From Coenobita brevimanus (lineage: Eukaryota > Arthropoda > Malacostraca > Decapoda > Coenobitidae), in NCBI GenBank assembly GCA_032717465.1, contig CM064683.1, forward strand, positions 40,186,183 through 40,250,182: a stretch of DNA of 64,000 bases, given 5' to 3'. The position numbers were made by a program, and so were the translations under genes. Each line of letters begins with the position of its first letter. Within the stretch, counting starts at the first letter, position 1. The notes under the pieces are model-generated. The model saw only the letters and a program-made list of their open reading frames with translations. It ran no database searches and was not told the origin of the DNA. Positions 51,205 through 61,901 of the stretch are shown piece by piece.

Positions 51205-52530
51205 TACCTTGTTACTATTCAGGCCAGTGATGGCAGAAAATACATCAACTGAAGAAATTTTAATGTCAGCCATGAGGAAGTCATAGTGGGGAAGTGATGG
51301 AGGAACAGCACCGGAATCGTCTAAGGAGGATTTGGAGGAGAAAGTCTCAGTAAAGGGTTCTGCTTTATCAGTATAACAAATAGCGACAGAGTCGTTCGAG
51401 TGGAAAATAGGAGGGAAAGATGATGAATTAAATTTGTTAGAAAGGTTTTTGAGATGGTGCCACAGGGAGCGGGAAGAATTTGAATTGAACAGTTGAGAGC
51501 ATTTTGTAGGAATGAAATTATTTTCATCAGGGAGAACAGACTTAGCATGACTCAGGGCAGAAACATAAAAAAGATGAGATTCAAGGGTGGGTTGTCTCAG
51601 GTATTTTTTGTAGGCGTTCTCATTGTTGTTGACAGCATTAGAACAAGCGTGATAAAATCAAGGATTTTTTGCATTATTAACAGTACTGTGTACGAGAAAG
51701 GGACGTATGCTTCCATACCTGAGAGAATAACCTACGTATTGCTCAAGACGCACTCATATGGCTCTTGGTCATCGATGCAATAATAATTATAGGGAAAATC
51801 AAAGAAATACTGCCTAAAAGCCTCCCAATTAGTAGATCCAAAGTGCCACATCCGCTGCTTCATGTAAGGGTCCACAGGGCTTATTGGAGTGAAAGGACAT
51901 GTTAAGATGATAATGTTGTGATTGGAGGAGACCAACGGAGAGAACAGATTAACAGCATAAGCAGAGCGATTATTATACGAAAGAAGTCAAGTATGCTGGA
52001 ACTCTTTCCAAGGCATTCAGGGATGCAGGTAGGGAGCTGTTTAAGCTGCTCTAGATCAATAAGGATTGAAAAGATGTAGGCTTGTTCTCCAGGTGGATCA
52101 GTGAAAGAAGAGGAGAGCCAAAGGTGGTTCTGAACATTGAACTCACCAAGAACTGAGATTTCAGAGAAAGGAAATATTGAAAGGATGTGTCCCATCCTAG
52201 AAGTATGAGAGTCGAAGAATGTTTCATAGTCAGTAGAATCAGAGGATAGGTAAACAGCACAGATATATTTAATCACAGAATGATAGGACAGCTGAAGCCA
52301 GAAAGTAGAGAATTCACAAGACTGAAGTTCAGGAACATGAGAGCAAAGATATGTTGTTGGGTACATATACACAACAGCCACCTTTATCACTGAAATGAGT
52401 ATAGAGAAAGTACGAGGATTCAAAGAAGGGTTTACTATCAGTAGCCTCAAGCAACTGAGTCTCACTGAGAAAGAGAAAGTGAAGTTTAGAGGAGGAGACA
52501 GGGAGATAGTTAGAGGTTAGACCATGAATG
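51205..52530 (-). pseudogene. Jockey-like endonuclease and linker, broken
   Basis: Readable pieces include RMGHILSIFPFSEISVLGEF (with GEFN where GDFN is normal), EQAYIFSILIDLEQL, PTCIPECLGKSSSILDFF, a later stretch with MKQRMWHFGSTNWEAFRQYF (51732-51935 region), then MLSLFSLMKIISFLQNALNC and [18 protein letters not shown]. Multiple frame changes and stops separate them. Confidence 0.7.
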
Positions 52531-52959
52531 AAGAAAGAATTAGACAGTGGTTCCAGGCATCTCGCTCAGTCATCACTAGGAGAGGGGCAGTTGGTGCGGG
52601 CTTTGATGCGCTACCAGCCCCCCCCCCCCCGGGGACTCCGAGGCTCGGTGATGGGATGTCATTTTTATGATAAATTTTGAATCGGAAGTGTAATGTGTAA
52701 TGTGCATGTAGTTTGGTTTTCAGTTGAAGGAACTTGTATTGGAGAGCATGCTGGCCTACTCTCTGTGTTGCTGAAACACTGGAAAAGTTCAGCAAAGGGG
52801 GATTGTCAGCAGATAGTCCCGAGGACTGATGAAGTATGAGTTCCAGCTCTCTCTGTCATCAGCATTCCACCCACATTGGGAGTACTGCCCTGCTCTATTG
52901 GTGCTGAAGTCTACGTCCTTGTATCCTACAGACGTGCATGCTGGTAGGCTGTGATGAAC

Positions 52960-53354
52960 GTCTACCAGTATACAAAATATTGTATTCCTAGGTTAACAAC
53001 CATGACTGCGCCTAACAGCTTTTGGCCAGCACCCACAGGGGGGTCACCAACCCCCATGAGGTGTATCTTTGGGAGGTCTTATTCTGGCTAAAATGTGGCA
53101 CCAGGGAAGATTTACCAGTGTGCAAAATTTCATGGCCTTAGGTAAGAAACTATGTCATTATCAACCCAGGGGACCACACTGTCAGCCTGTAAGGAGTGGA
53201 TATCATGGGGCTTGCCCTACAGAAAATGTATTCGGGGTAAACGCCTACCAATATGCAAAATTTCATGTTCTCAGGTTATAAAGTATAATCATGCATAATG
53301 TCCTTGCCACGACCCTAGGGGTGACCCCCTTCCATGTGAGGGACGGCCCTCAGC
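52960..53354. repeat. ~148-bp degenerate tandem repeat, left part
   Basis: Units start with CTACCAGTATACAAAATATT (52965), ACCAGTGTGCAAAATTTCAT (about 53112) and ACCAATATGCAAAATTTCAT (about 53248). They continue through AGGTTA-AAA-CTATG and ggggtcACCCCC-type sequence to GGCGGCCCTCGG-like sequence. Spacing is about 136-150 bp. Confidence 0.7.
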
Positions 53355-54600
53355 CACGAAAGATCCACCATTGACATACTCAATATCCTAACTCATACCA
53401 TCCATCAATCAATTGATCTACATGGAGAAACTCATGCAGTAGCTCTTGATATTTCTAAAATTTTGACAGCGTATGGCACCGTTCCCTGCTATGGACTAAC
53501 GTCTTTTGTTCCTTTGATTTCTTCATATCTTAGTGACAGGAAAATAAGAGTAAAAGTGGATGATGTATATTTCAATTTCCACCCATTTAACGCCGGCGTG
53601 CCGCGGGGGTCAGTTCTGGTGCCAACTCTATTCCTTGTTCATATTAATGATCTTATATCTGTCACCCACAATCCCATCCATTCATACGCAGATGACTCAA
53701 CACTACATAGTTCATTCACACTCAGACATCCATTTACAAAGTCTAATATGTCTACCTCTCAACTCAGTACAGCCATCTCCATAAATCAAGACCTATCTAC
53801 GATCAGTGAATGGGGACAAAACAACCGTGTTTCTTTTAATGCGAGTAAAACTAAATACATACAATTTACTAATAGACAGATATTGCCAGATTCGTACAAC
53901 TTCAGTGCCACTAATATTCCCATCTCCAAAAGTATTGAAATTCTTGGCGTCTCACTTAACAAAGGTCCTCAGCTGGACCTCTCATGTTAGATCACTTGCT
54001 AAAACCGCCTCAAAGAAACTTGAATTATTGTACAGAGTCCGTAACTTCTTCGTTGATGTGCAGTTGGCTATGATTTATAAAAGTCATGTGCTCTCTCAGC
54101 TTGAATATTGCTCACCCTTGTGGGATGGGTGTGGAGAGGTTGCATTAAAACAACTAGACAAAATTAAGAACAAAGCTGTTTGAATTATTAAGAACCCTGC
54201 CATTACAAATAAACTACCTCCCCTGCAAGTAAGAAGGAATGTTGCCTCCCTTGCATTATTTTACAAATATTTTTTTGGCAAATGCTCAGACGAAGTTGTG
54301 TCCATGGTGCCACCTCTCCATGCCTTCCCTCGTGCTACACGGGCATCTGGTAGCGCTCATGACTGGAATGTCACTCAGCTATATTGCAGAACTTCTGCTT
54401 ATCAGAATTCTTTCATTCCCCGAACTGCATCTCTCTGGAACTCACTTCCCCAGAGTTGTTTCCCTCCAAATTTCAACCCACAACTGTTCAAGTCTAACTG
54501 TTACAGATATTTTATGAACAGAGGACACCAGTAATCTGGTGTATGGATTATTTTTTTTATTCATTTGTTTTTCCCTCCTCCGTTATTATTTTAAAAAAAC
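53355..54600 (+). mobile_element. CR1/Jockey-like non-LTR fragment
   Basis: 5'-truncated: coding begins near 53360 in the RT palm (STIDILNILTHTIHQSIDLH, ALDISKIFDSV) and runs to a stop at about 54534. A short A-run at about 54592-54598 follows. It sits inside the ~148-bp tandem repeat, whose units resume on both sides. Confidence 0.75.
53463..54534 (+). pseudogene. RT C-terminal half, three frame pieces
   Basis: Piece one (53463-53970): FISSYLSDRKIRVKVDDVYF-type sequence, GVPRGSVLVPTLFLVHINDL and [13 protein letters not shown] (YADD intact). Piece two (53970-54183): TSHVRSLAKTASKKLELLYR and SQLEYCSPLWDG, ending in a TGA. Piece three (54184-54534): ALFYKYFFGKCSDEVVSM, NSFIPRTASLWNSLPQSC and FKSNCYRYFMNRG. 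The NSLP-x-S-x-F-C-terminal layout is typical of CR1/Jockey-group RTs. At least two frame changes and one stop make it inactive. Confidence 0.75.
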
Positions 54601-54604
54601 GTGA

Positions 54605-54955
54605 CTGGGTTGAACAACTATCAATATACAAAATTCTATGTTCTTCAGTTAAAAACTAAGGCCATGTGACTGACTGAGGCCACCGAGGGTCACCCCCCCA
54701 CCTCTCACTGTCGTGGGCGGCCCTCGGGAGTCCCACCATACATACAGTCTGGCGAGAGTGAAGCTCTACTGTACAATCATGCAAAAACTCGTGTTCTTAG
54801 GTAAAAAACTGACCATGGCTAACGGTTATACGTGCAACACGCGAGGACAGCCCCCCACATGGGGCGGTGACCCTCGGCGGTCCCGACCTACCTGAATCTG
54901 GTTCAGGGAGAGGTCTACCACTGTACAAATTTCGTTTTCCTAACACTTCTCCCGT
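54605..54955. repeat. ~148-bp degenerate tandem repeat, right part
   Basis: Units start at about 54618 (CTATCAATATACAAAATTCT), 54768 (CTGTACAATCATGCAAAAAC) and 54917 (ACCACTGTACAAATTTCG). They share CCCTCGGCGGTCCC and CTGAATCTGGTTCAGGGAGA-like segments with each other and partly with the left block. Spacing is about 150 bp. Confidence 0.7.
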
Positions 54956-54959
54956 AAGA

Positions 54960-55560
54960 CTTGAACTGCGTTCTTCAAGAAAGTACAGTAACTCAGTACG
55001 TGATTAAGGAAGTGAGGGAGTGACACAGTTAGGGACAAAAAATTATATTCTGCTGCTCCCGTTGGTGTGGGAAAATAAAGTTAACCGCTTACCACAAGAT
55101 GTCATGTGTAGCAAGAGAAACAAAATGTATCTGGGATACTATTATTTACTGAAAGGGTTAATGGATGTTACTGCTACACCATCTAAATGCAGAGGATTCC
55201 CCTACTATAATATAATTTGGGGGGGGGGAAGTAAAATAATATAAAAAAGTATAATAGTAATGACGTAGTTAATGGAATTTCTTACACCCCCTACACTTTG
55301 AGAGATTACAACTACGTTCAATAAAAATATTGGGTAGTAGAAGCAAAAACAAAATGTGTAACCTATTCAGTACATGAGGTCTTTCTTAAGCAAAGCAATC
55401 GTCTGACGGTAAAGGAAACAAAGTGAAATGAGTTGCCCTACTGTTGAGAGGGTTAATGGGATGCATAGCGCGGGTCAGGTTAAAATTACTATGGAAACAT
55501 ATGAAGATTTATTTTGTTGTTTCAATCATCGTCATATTGACCCAACCTGGCCCGGATATG
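54960..55560. other. Unannotated DNA with family A/B remnants
   Basis: No gene seen. GCAATCGTCTGACGGTAAAG (about 55394) is a right-half family A remnant, and CCCAACCTGGCCCGGATATG (about 55542) resembles the start of family B, cut by a (CT)n-(GT)n-(AT)n array at 55561-55610. Confidence 0.45.
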
Positions 55561-55610
55561 GCTCTCTCTCTCTCTCTCTCTCTCTCTTGTGTGTGTGTGT
55601 ATATATATAT

Positions 55611-56400
55611 TGTTACGGAACAGAGAAAGATAATGTGCACTTTAAGTGAGAATACGAAGAGTCACTACTGTCCCGTAAAGTTCCAGGTTCAAAACAAAAG
55701 AGTTAGGTAAAATTACAAGTTAAAGTTTAATGCTTAAACTAACAACAAAACATTCAGGACTCATAAGAATAATGTAATGGCAAATAAACAGGTTAAATAT
55801 ATGGTTAACTGCAATAGCCTCTATTAACACGAAATTAGCAAGAGTAAATTTATTTAAGTCAGCCCTGATAAAATGAGATACCAGATAATACTCAGTGAAT
55901 GCCAGATAAATAATTACAGATACAAACTATTATCAAAAATGACTGACATAAAGAACCCCACACGAATTACAAAAACTTCACTAAGCCTACAAATTAAACT
56001 TATGCTATACAGTACAAGAAAAAATGCAACAACAGTTATACTCAAATTACACACAGCTGCTAGATGGTTGGAGACTTCTTGAGCACTCACAATAATAATA
56101 TCTGTACAGGGGAGGACAGAGATGTGAACAAAATGAGGAGCAGATCTAAGTGGCAATGATGCAGAGACTGAGCTCATTATATAGGGGCCAGGAGAGCTTG
56201 ATACAACTTGTAATGAGGACGCGCAAATGAAGCCATGGGGACAAAGAGATGACAATCCCGCAAAGTATAACAGAGATGTCGACTTACTCTACTATAACGG
56301 TAGAAGGGGGGGACTGAGGCAGAACACGCTCGTGATCAAACATGCAGCAACTGTGCGTTAAAATTACACAAAGGATGATGAAATCATAGGCTATGTAACA
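55611..56400 (-). repeat. LTR (3' LTR in element orientation)
   Basis: Plus strand starts TGTTACGGAACAG and ends GGCTATGTAACA, the TG...CA form of an LTR. A near-identical copy is at 60244-61033. Confidence 0.95.
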
Positions 56401-56411
56401 CCTCCCCACAA
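56401..56411 (-). other. Polypurine tract of the LTR element
   Basis: On the minus strand TGTGGGGAGG lies immediately 5' of the 3' LTR, the position where plus-strand DNA synthesis is primed. Confidence 0.7.
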
Positions 56412-56414
56412 AGA

Positions 56415-56618
56415 AAAAAGAAATTTACAAAGGAAATTTCTTATTACTCTAAAACAATCTGTACATGGCATTACAGAACATGCAAATGTCTTTCTTAATG
56501 TTACAAAACATGAGAGCTCCCTAGCACGTTCAGTCATAGGTACTTGCCAGTATCCCTTTAACAAATCAAACTTACTTATGTACCTAGCCTTTCCGATCTT
56601 GTCTATGCAATCTTCCAC
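56415..56618 (-). pseudogene. RT fragment ending at an internal deletion
   Basis: VEDCIDKIGKARYISKFDLL and KGYWQVPMTERARE are the RT region with the first catalytic aspartate (KFDLLKGYWQ). FACSVMP, the start of the next RT motif, follows, and then the sequence changes abruptly to a short tail ending at the polypurine tract. The YxDD box, RT thumb and RNase H are absent. It continues the integrase-RT frame after a frame change near 56612. Confidence 0.75.
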
Positions 56619-58228
56619 ACGAGGGAGAGGGTAAGTGTCTGTTTGGTTATCTGATTAACACGTCTGTAGTCAATGCAAAGCCACTGTGACCCACCTGGCT
56701 TAGGGACCAGAGTGACAGGAGAACTCCACTCGCTCTGACAGGGCTCAATCATCTTGTGGTCCAACAGGTAGCCAAGCTCCTTCTGGATGAGAGGAACTTT
56801 CACTGGGTTCACACGGTAAGGAGGCAATTTGATTGGCTTTGCGTCTCCAACATCGACATCATGCATCAACACAGTGGTTCTTCCTGGAGTAGCACGGAAC
56901 ACTTGCGGGTACTCCTGCAGTAATGTCGAAAACTCCTGCCTTTCCTTGGGAGGTAGATGAGAAAGCTTAGTCTGGAGATCATTCATGATATCAGGATTCT
57001 TCCCCAAACTATCACTCAGGCTCATACTGCATGGGAGAGCTTCACTTGCAGACTCGGGTGGAACAGCTACAGTGCAGACTGGATTATTTTCATCCCGCTT
57101 GTGATATAACTTTAGCATGTTGATGTGACATAGTTGCTTGCTCTTTCTACGATCTGGTGTGGCGATGACATAGCTGACATCACTGAGTTTCTTCTCCACG
57201 AAATAAGGGCCACTAAACTTGGCTTGAAGAGGTTGCCCATGAACTGGTAGCAGAATCAAAACCTGATCTCCTGGCTGAAAGTGGCGTAACCTGGACTTCT
57301 TATCATACCAAGTCTTCATCTTCTCCTGAGCAGCTCCTAAATTCTCTCTCGCCAGCTGTAAAGCAGTGGACAGCCGTTCTTTGAACTTCATCACATACTC
57401 CAGCAGGTTGATGTCATCTTCCTCCGACAGCCAGCATTCCTTGAGTAGCTTAAGGGGTCCTCTTACTTCATGGCCAAACAGTAGTTCAAAAGGTGAGAAG
57501 CCCAGTGATTCATTTGGAGATTCTCTTGCAGCAAACACAACGAATGGAAGACCTTTATCCCAGTCTTTCTGATGTTCCAAACAGTATTTCTTGAGCATCG
57601 ATTTGAGCGTTTGATGATATCTCTCCAACGCTCCTTGGGTCTGGGGATGGTAAGCTGAAGACGTGATCTGGGTGATGCCCAACTCTTTCAGAGACTGCTT
57701 GAAAACATTTGACATGAAATTACTTCCTCGGTCTGACTGTACCTCCTTGGGCAGACCAAACTTTGTGAAGAACCCTAGCATTTCCTTAACCACGTTCTTT
57801 GCTGAGATGTTTCTAAGTGGAATGGCTTCAGGATAACGAGTAGCCATATCAATCATGGTCAACACATAAGAAAATCCTGAAGAAGTCTTAGGAAGAGGGC
57901 CCACAATATCCACCAACACACGGGTGAAAGGCGCCTCAAAAGGAGGAATGGGAACTAGAGGTGCAACCTTTTCGGTCTGATTACACTTCCCCACAACTTG
58001 ACAGGTGTGACAAGACTTACAATACCAGGAAACATCCCTGAAGATACCTGGCCAGTAGAAGTGTTTCAAAATGCGTGCCACAGTCTTCCTCACTCCAAGG
58101 TGTCCTGCCAAACTGGAATCATGAGCCACTCTAATGATATCCTGCCTACAAACACGAGGGATGACAACTTGATGTACAACCTCCCATTCACAGTCGGCTG
58201 ATGCTGTTGGGGGTCTCCACTTCCTCAT
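56603..58228 (-). pseudogene. Integrase followed by RT N-terminus (541 codons)
   Basis: Residues 36-76 form the integrase zinc finger (H36, H43, C73, C76; GHLGVRKTVARI and CKSCHTC). The core has D107 (VDIVGPLP), D166 (SDRGSNF) and E202 (ALERYHQT), giving an exact D-35-E spacing. The C-terminal part (about 315-375) has FQPGDQVLILLP, KFSGPYFVEKK and CHINMLKLYH, as in gypsy integrases with a GPY/F module. RT begins near residue 437: LLQEYPQVF, HDVDVGDAKPIKLPPYRV, MIEPCQSEWSSPVTLVPK and CIDYRRVN. The Met at 58228 is not a real start: the polyprotein continues upstream in another frame (VKSGVL before it). Integrase inserts the cDNA into the genome; RT makes it. Confidence 0.85.
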
Positions 58229-58295
58229 AAGTACTCCTGACTTTACATAATAACAAGTAGAAGCACCGGCTGACTCTTCTTCACTGTAAGCAGAG

Positions 58296-58860
58296 TTAGC
58301 TAGACCTTTTCAACTCAGGGTCAGCAACCTGCAACTCAACCAACTCTTGACGAGACAAATTATCAACACTACGGGGTACTGCCTCATCTGGTGAGTGGTC
58401 CAAATTAGCAAGAAAAGTGTCAGCTAGGATAACATCATCATCATCATTATCCTCTAAATCACCAGTAACTTTAGACTTAGCCCTAGTGACAGCACATGCA
58501 GGGAACACATCAGGGACATCACAATCCTGGGACGCAGCCACTGGCTCACTAGACAACTGAGGAGCTGGACACACTTGACTTCCACCAATATCATTTCCAA
58601 GTAAGAAAGTTACACCTGACATTGGGAGTGTCTCAACCAACCCAACCATAACAGAACCATTAACAAAACCAGACTCTAAAATTCACTCTGCACAGAGGAA
58701 CAGAGAAGTAATTATTCCCTACACCTTGTCAGATTACAGTTTCATCAGAGGAATTAACATTAGAGCCTAGAACACTGGTCAGCATAAGGGATTGGCAAGC
58801 ACCTGTATCACGATATTATAACTGATTTCCTGTCATTACTGTCCAGAGGACTGACAAAAC
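58296..58860 (-). pseudogene. Aspartic protease region and protease-integrase spacer
   Basis: DTGACQSLML near 58780-58805 matches the DTGA active site of a retropepsin-like protease, and VTFLLGNDIGG (about 58590-58620) matches the ILGxD-type motif near its C-terminus. Stops lie between the two motifs (about 58735), so it is dead. The following acidic spacer (TRAKSKVTGDLEDN, then LSRQELVELQVADPELKR) leads toward integrase. Confidence 0.65.
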
Positions 58861-59500
58861 CATCAGACAGGAAATTAGCACATGAACTCTTGAGAGTGTC
58901 ACCCACGTTACTGCTCAAAAGAGGAGCTCCATCATGAGAATTTAAGTTACCCCTCAAAGCAGGTTCAGTTAACTCAGTTAAAGAATTCTGGGAACTCTCA
59001 AGAGTGGACACTAGACCAATTGACTGAATATTTAAAGACTCCTTTTTGTTCACATCACGCTGTCTCCTGAAACATCTCTCCGTAGTATGACCAAGCTTAC
59101 TACAATAAGTACATTTACTTTTCTGAAATCTAGAGGTGAAGCTGGTATTTACTTCCTGAGAAACATCATCCTTATTCTCTTTCCTGTTACCTGTACTCTG
59201 AGTAGAGGCAACGTACTTACTCTCAGCTTTCCCTTTTCTCTAGAATATCTCTTGTGAGTGAGAACATACTCATCAGCTAAAACTGCAGCATCAGACAAAT
59301 TATCTATTCTTTTCTCATCAAGATATAGGCTTACATCTTTACTAATACACCTTTTGAAATCCTCCAGCAAAATCATCTGCTTAAATTTACCAAAATCAGA
59401 ATCCACATTCTTAGAATTTAACCACTGCTCTAACAGATCTTCTTTGATTTTTGCATACTCAACATGGGATTGCTTATCTTGCTTATAAGTTGTCCTAAAT
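58808..59500 (-). pseudogene. Gag C-terminal part with zinc knuckle
   Basis: It includes YAKIKEDLLEQWLNSKNV, FGKFKQMILLEDFKRCIS, LSDAAVLADEYVLTHK and, after a frame change near 59240, CTYCSKLGHTTERC: a CX2CX4HX4C knuckle (about 59085-59125) that would bind the element RNA. Downstream is a Ser-rich linker toward the protease. Confidence 0.7.
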
Positions 59501-59501
59501 T

Positions 59502-60158
59502 TTACCTATAAGCTTCAGGAACAAGCTCATAGGCCTTAAGAATCAAGCTCTTAACTACATCATAATTATCAGAATGATCCTGATTAAAATATGCATAAGT
59601 TACTTGAGCTTTACCGGTGAGAACAGTTTGAAGGAGTACTGGCCAATACTCCTTAGGCCAATTAAAACCTGTAGCTACCCTCTCAAACAACTGAAAATAC
59701 TTAGTTAAATCAGATTCATTAAAAGGAGGGACAAGTTTAACATTTTTAGCCACATCAAAATCATCAGAGCTAGATGATCCAGTTCCACCTTGTTTCATGC
59801 GATACTCATGGTCTGCCTGAATCCTAGCAAGTTCAACTTGTGCGTGAAACTCAGCCTCCTTAACATCAGCCTCCTTAGCACGTGCTTGAAATTCAGCTTC
59901 CTTCACACGAGCCTCCTGCAGGGCTAGCTGTAACTTAGCTAATTCAATCTGCGTTTGCTCATTTGGAGGAGTTACATTAAACAAGCTTTTTATTAATCAT
60001 GCCAACAATTTGATCTTTAGAATGATGAGAGTGAACTGCAATTCCCAATTGTTGAGCAACAAGCTTAAGTTCATTCTTTGTTCTGTTTTCTATATCACAC
60101 ACTGTTTGCACATTTGACAAAAATCTTTGGCTTCATCAAGTGTAGTAATAGTAGCCAT
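59502..60158 (-). pseudogene. Gag N-terminal part
   Basis: An ATG at 60158 begins MATITTLDEAKDF, followed after frame changes by ELKLVAQQLGIAVHSHHSKD, resembling a short SAP-like helix pair seen at the start of some gypsy Gags. The frame 59502-59984 has a coiled-coil stretch (KLQLALQEARVKEAEFQA, then repeats of KEAEFHAQ) and a capsid-like segment (VPPFNESDLTKYFQLFERV, WPVLLQTVLTGKAQVTYAYF). Frame changes near 60100, 60000 and 59500 break it. Confidence 0.7.
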
Positions 60159-60199
60159 AATGAATAAGTAACAGTCACAAAATATCAAGCAATATCCTT

Positions 60200-60243
60200 A
60201 TGATAATATCCTGAATATCCTGATATGAGGTCGCTTAAATTTA
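60200..60243 (-). other. Putative primer binding region
   Basis: On the minus strand the 5' LTR is followed by TAAATTTAAGCGACCTCATA. The GCGACC core resembles part of tRNA-Arg-type primer sites of some gypsy elements, but the usual TGG start is missing, so this assignment is weak. Confidence 0.3.
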
Positions 60244-61029
60244 TGTTACGGAACAGAGAAAGATAATGTGCACTTTAAGTGAGAATACGAAGAGTCACTA
60301 CTGTCCCGTAAAGTTCCAGGTTCAAAACAAAAGAGTTAGGTAAAATTACAAAGTTAAAGTTTAATGCTCAAACTAACAACAAAACATTCAGGACTCATAA
60401 GGATAATGTAATGGCAAAAACAGGTTAAATATATGGTTAACTGCAATAGCCTCTATTAACACGAAATTAGCAAGAGTAAATTTATCTAAGTCAGCCCTGA
60501 TAAAATGAGATACCAGATAATACTCAGTGAATGCCAGATAAATAATTACAGATACAAACTATTATCAAAAAATGACTGACATAAAGAACCCCACACGAAT
60601 TACAAAAACTTCACTATGCCTACAAATTAAACTTATGCTATACAGTACAAGAAAAAAATGCAACAACAGTTATACTCAAATTACACACAGCTGCTAGATG
60701 GTTGGAGACTTCTTGAGCACTCACAATAATAATATCTGTACAGGGGAGGACAGAGATGTGAACAAAATGAGGAGCAGATCTAAGTGGCAATGATGCAGAG
60801 ACTGAGCTCATTATATAGGGGCCAGGAGAGCTTGATACAACTTGTAATGAGGACGCGCAAATGAAGCCATGGGGACAAAGAGATGACAATCCCGCAAAGT
60901 ATAACAGAGATGTCGACTTACTCTACTGTAACGGTAGAAGGGGGGACTGAGGCAGAACACGCTCGTGATCAAACATGCAGCAACTGTGCGTTAAAATTAC
61001 ACAAAGGATGATGAAATCATAGGCTATGT

Positions 61030-61033
<4 letters not shown>
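60244..61033 (-). repeat. LTR (5' LTR in element orientation)
   Basis: Second copy of the 790-bp repeat, starting TGTTACGGAACAG and ending GGCTATGTAACA on the plus strand. It would carry the element promoter. Confidence 0.95.
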
Positions 61034-61091
<58 letters not shown>

Positions 61092-61092
61092 T
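61034..61092. repeat. (AT)n microsatellite flanking the LTR element
   Basis: About 58 bp of AT alternation. The array left of the element (55601-55610) is also AT, so the element probably inserted into one microsatellite. Confidence 0.95.
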
Positions 61093-61139
61093 GTATATAT
61101 ATTATATACACATGTATACATATACATATATACATTCGC

Positions 61140-61565
61140 TATCTCTTTTCACTAGTTTTTCCTCCATTACTTTTTTTCCCCCCCAGTTTTATTCCTTTTA
61201 CTTCCTGAACTGTCATCATCTGTTTCTTACATCATTTTCTTTTCATATATCAATTCATCTTTCCTTCCTTCCTCTTTGCTGTCTTCCTCATTTCTTTCTT
61301 CTCATCTTTTCTCTCCCTTCCTCTTCCACCCCCTTTTCCTTTCTTCCTCCCTCTCTTCCCTCTCCCATTCTATCAGCCACTTTCTAGTCCTTTCTTTGTA
61401 ATCTCGACATTCCTCCATTGCCTTCTCCCTCCTCTGGTGCCTCAACTTTCCTTTCCTCACGTTCCCCTCTTTCATCAACCCTCCTATCTTCTCAAGCCTT
61501 CCTCTCTTCCTTCTCCCCCTGCCTCCCTCATCTTGCCCTAGTCACCACTTCCTGGCTGCCCCTCC
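61140..61565. repeat. Pyrimidine-rich low-complexity tract
   Basis: C/T-rich plus strand with CTTCCTCC-type words. Ser/Phe/Pro frames are artefacts. Confidence 0.8.
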
Positions 61566-61569
61566 CTGC

Positions 61570-61829
61570 TGTAACCACTTAAGAGTATTATCTTTTCCTC
61601 TCGCACCCACATTTACCGCCGCCACATCCGGTCAGCACGATGGCAAGTTCAGATATAAGCCGTCCATTGCTACTGTAGCCCCCGCACAGTGGAATCAGTA
61701 TCATAACATCCTTGTTTATGGACACGGGCTATTAAAATAGCCCGCCCCCGCAGTCCAGTTCTTCACCAGCACGTCAACAGATGCCGCCACACATAGCCCC
61801 AGACCATCTCTGCGTGACACATTTAGCGT

Positions 61830-61901
<72 letters not shown>

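Larger units (their letters stand above)
48590..52560 (-). mobile_element. Jockey-like retrotransposon, decayed second copy
   Basis: Same family as 28130-31052 (both have [18 protein letters not shown] in the endonuclease-RT linker). Running leftwards on the minus strand: endonuclease from about 52530 (FLFLSETQLLEATDSKPF, HILSIFPFSEISVLGEFNVQ), linker, RT, C-terminus and a T-run on the plus strand at about 48592-48602 (the poly-A). It is split by an 842-bp foldback element at 50363-51204 and carries a 116-bp triplication at 48741-49088. Confidence 0.8.
55611..61033 (-). mobile_element. Ty3/gypsy-type LTR retrotransposon, Gmr1-like gene order
   Basis: Two 790-bp LTRs bound a 3.84-kb interior read on the minus strand as gag, protease, integrase, then the start of RT. 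Integrase before RT is the order described for the Gmr1-like Ty3/gypsy group and is unlike ordinary gypsy elements (RT, RNase H, integrase). RT is cut short and RNase H is missing, so this is an internal deletion derivative. Flanks are AT-alternating DNA on both sides, which hides the 4-5-bp target duplication. LTRs differ by eye at only about five bases and a handful of short indels, so the insertion is recent. Confidence 0.85.
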
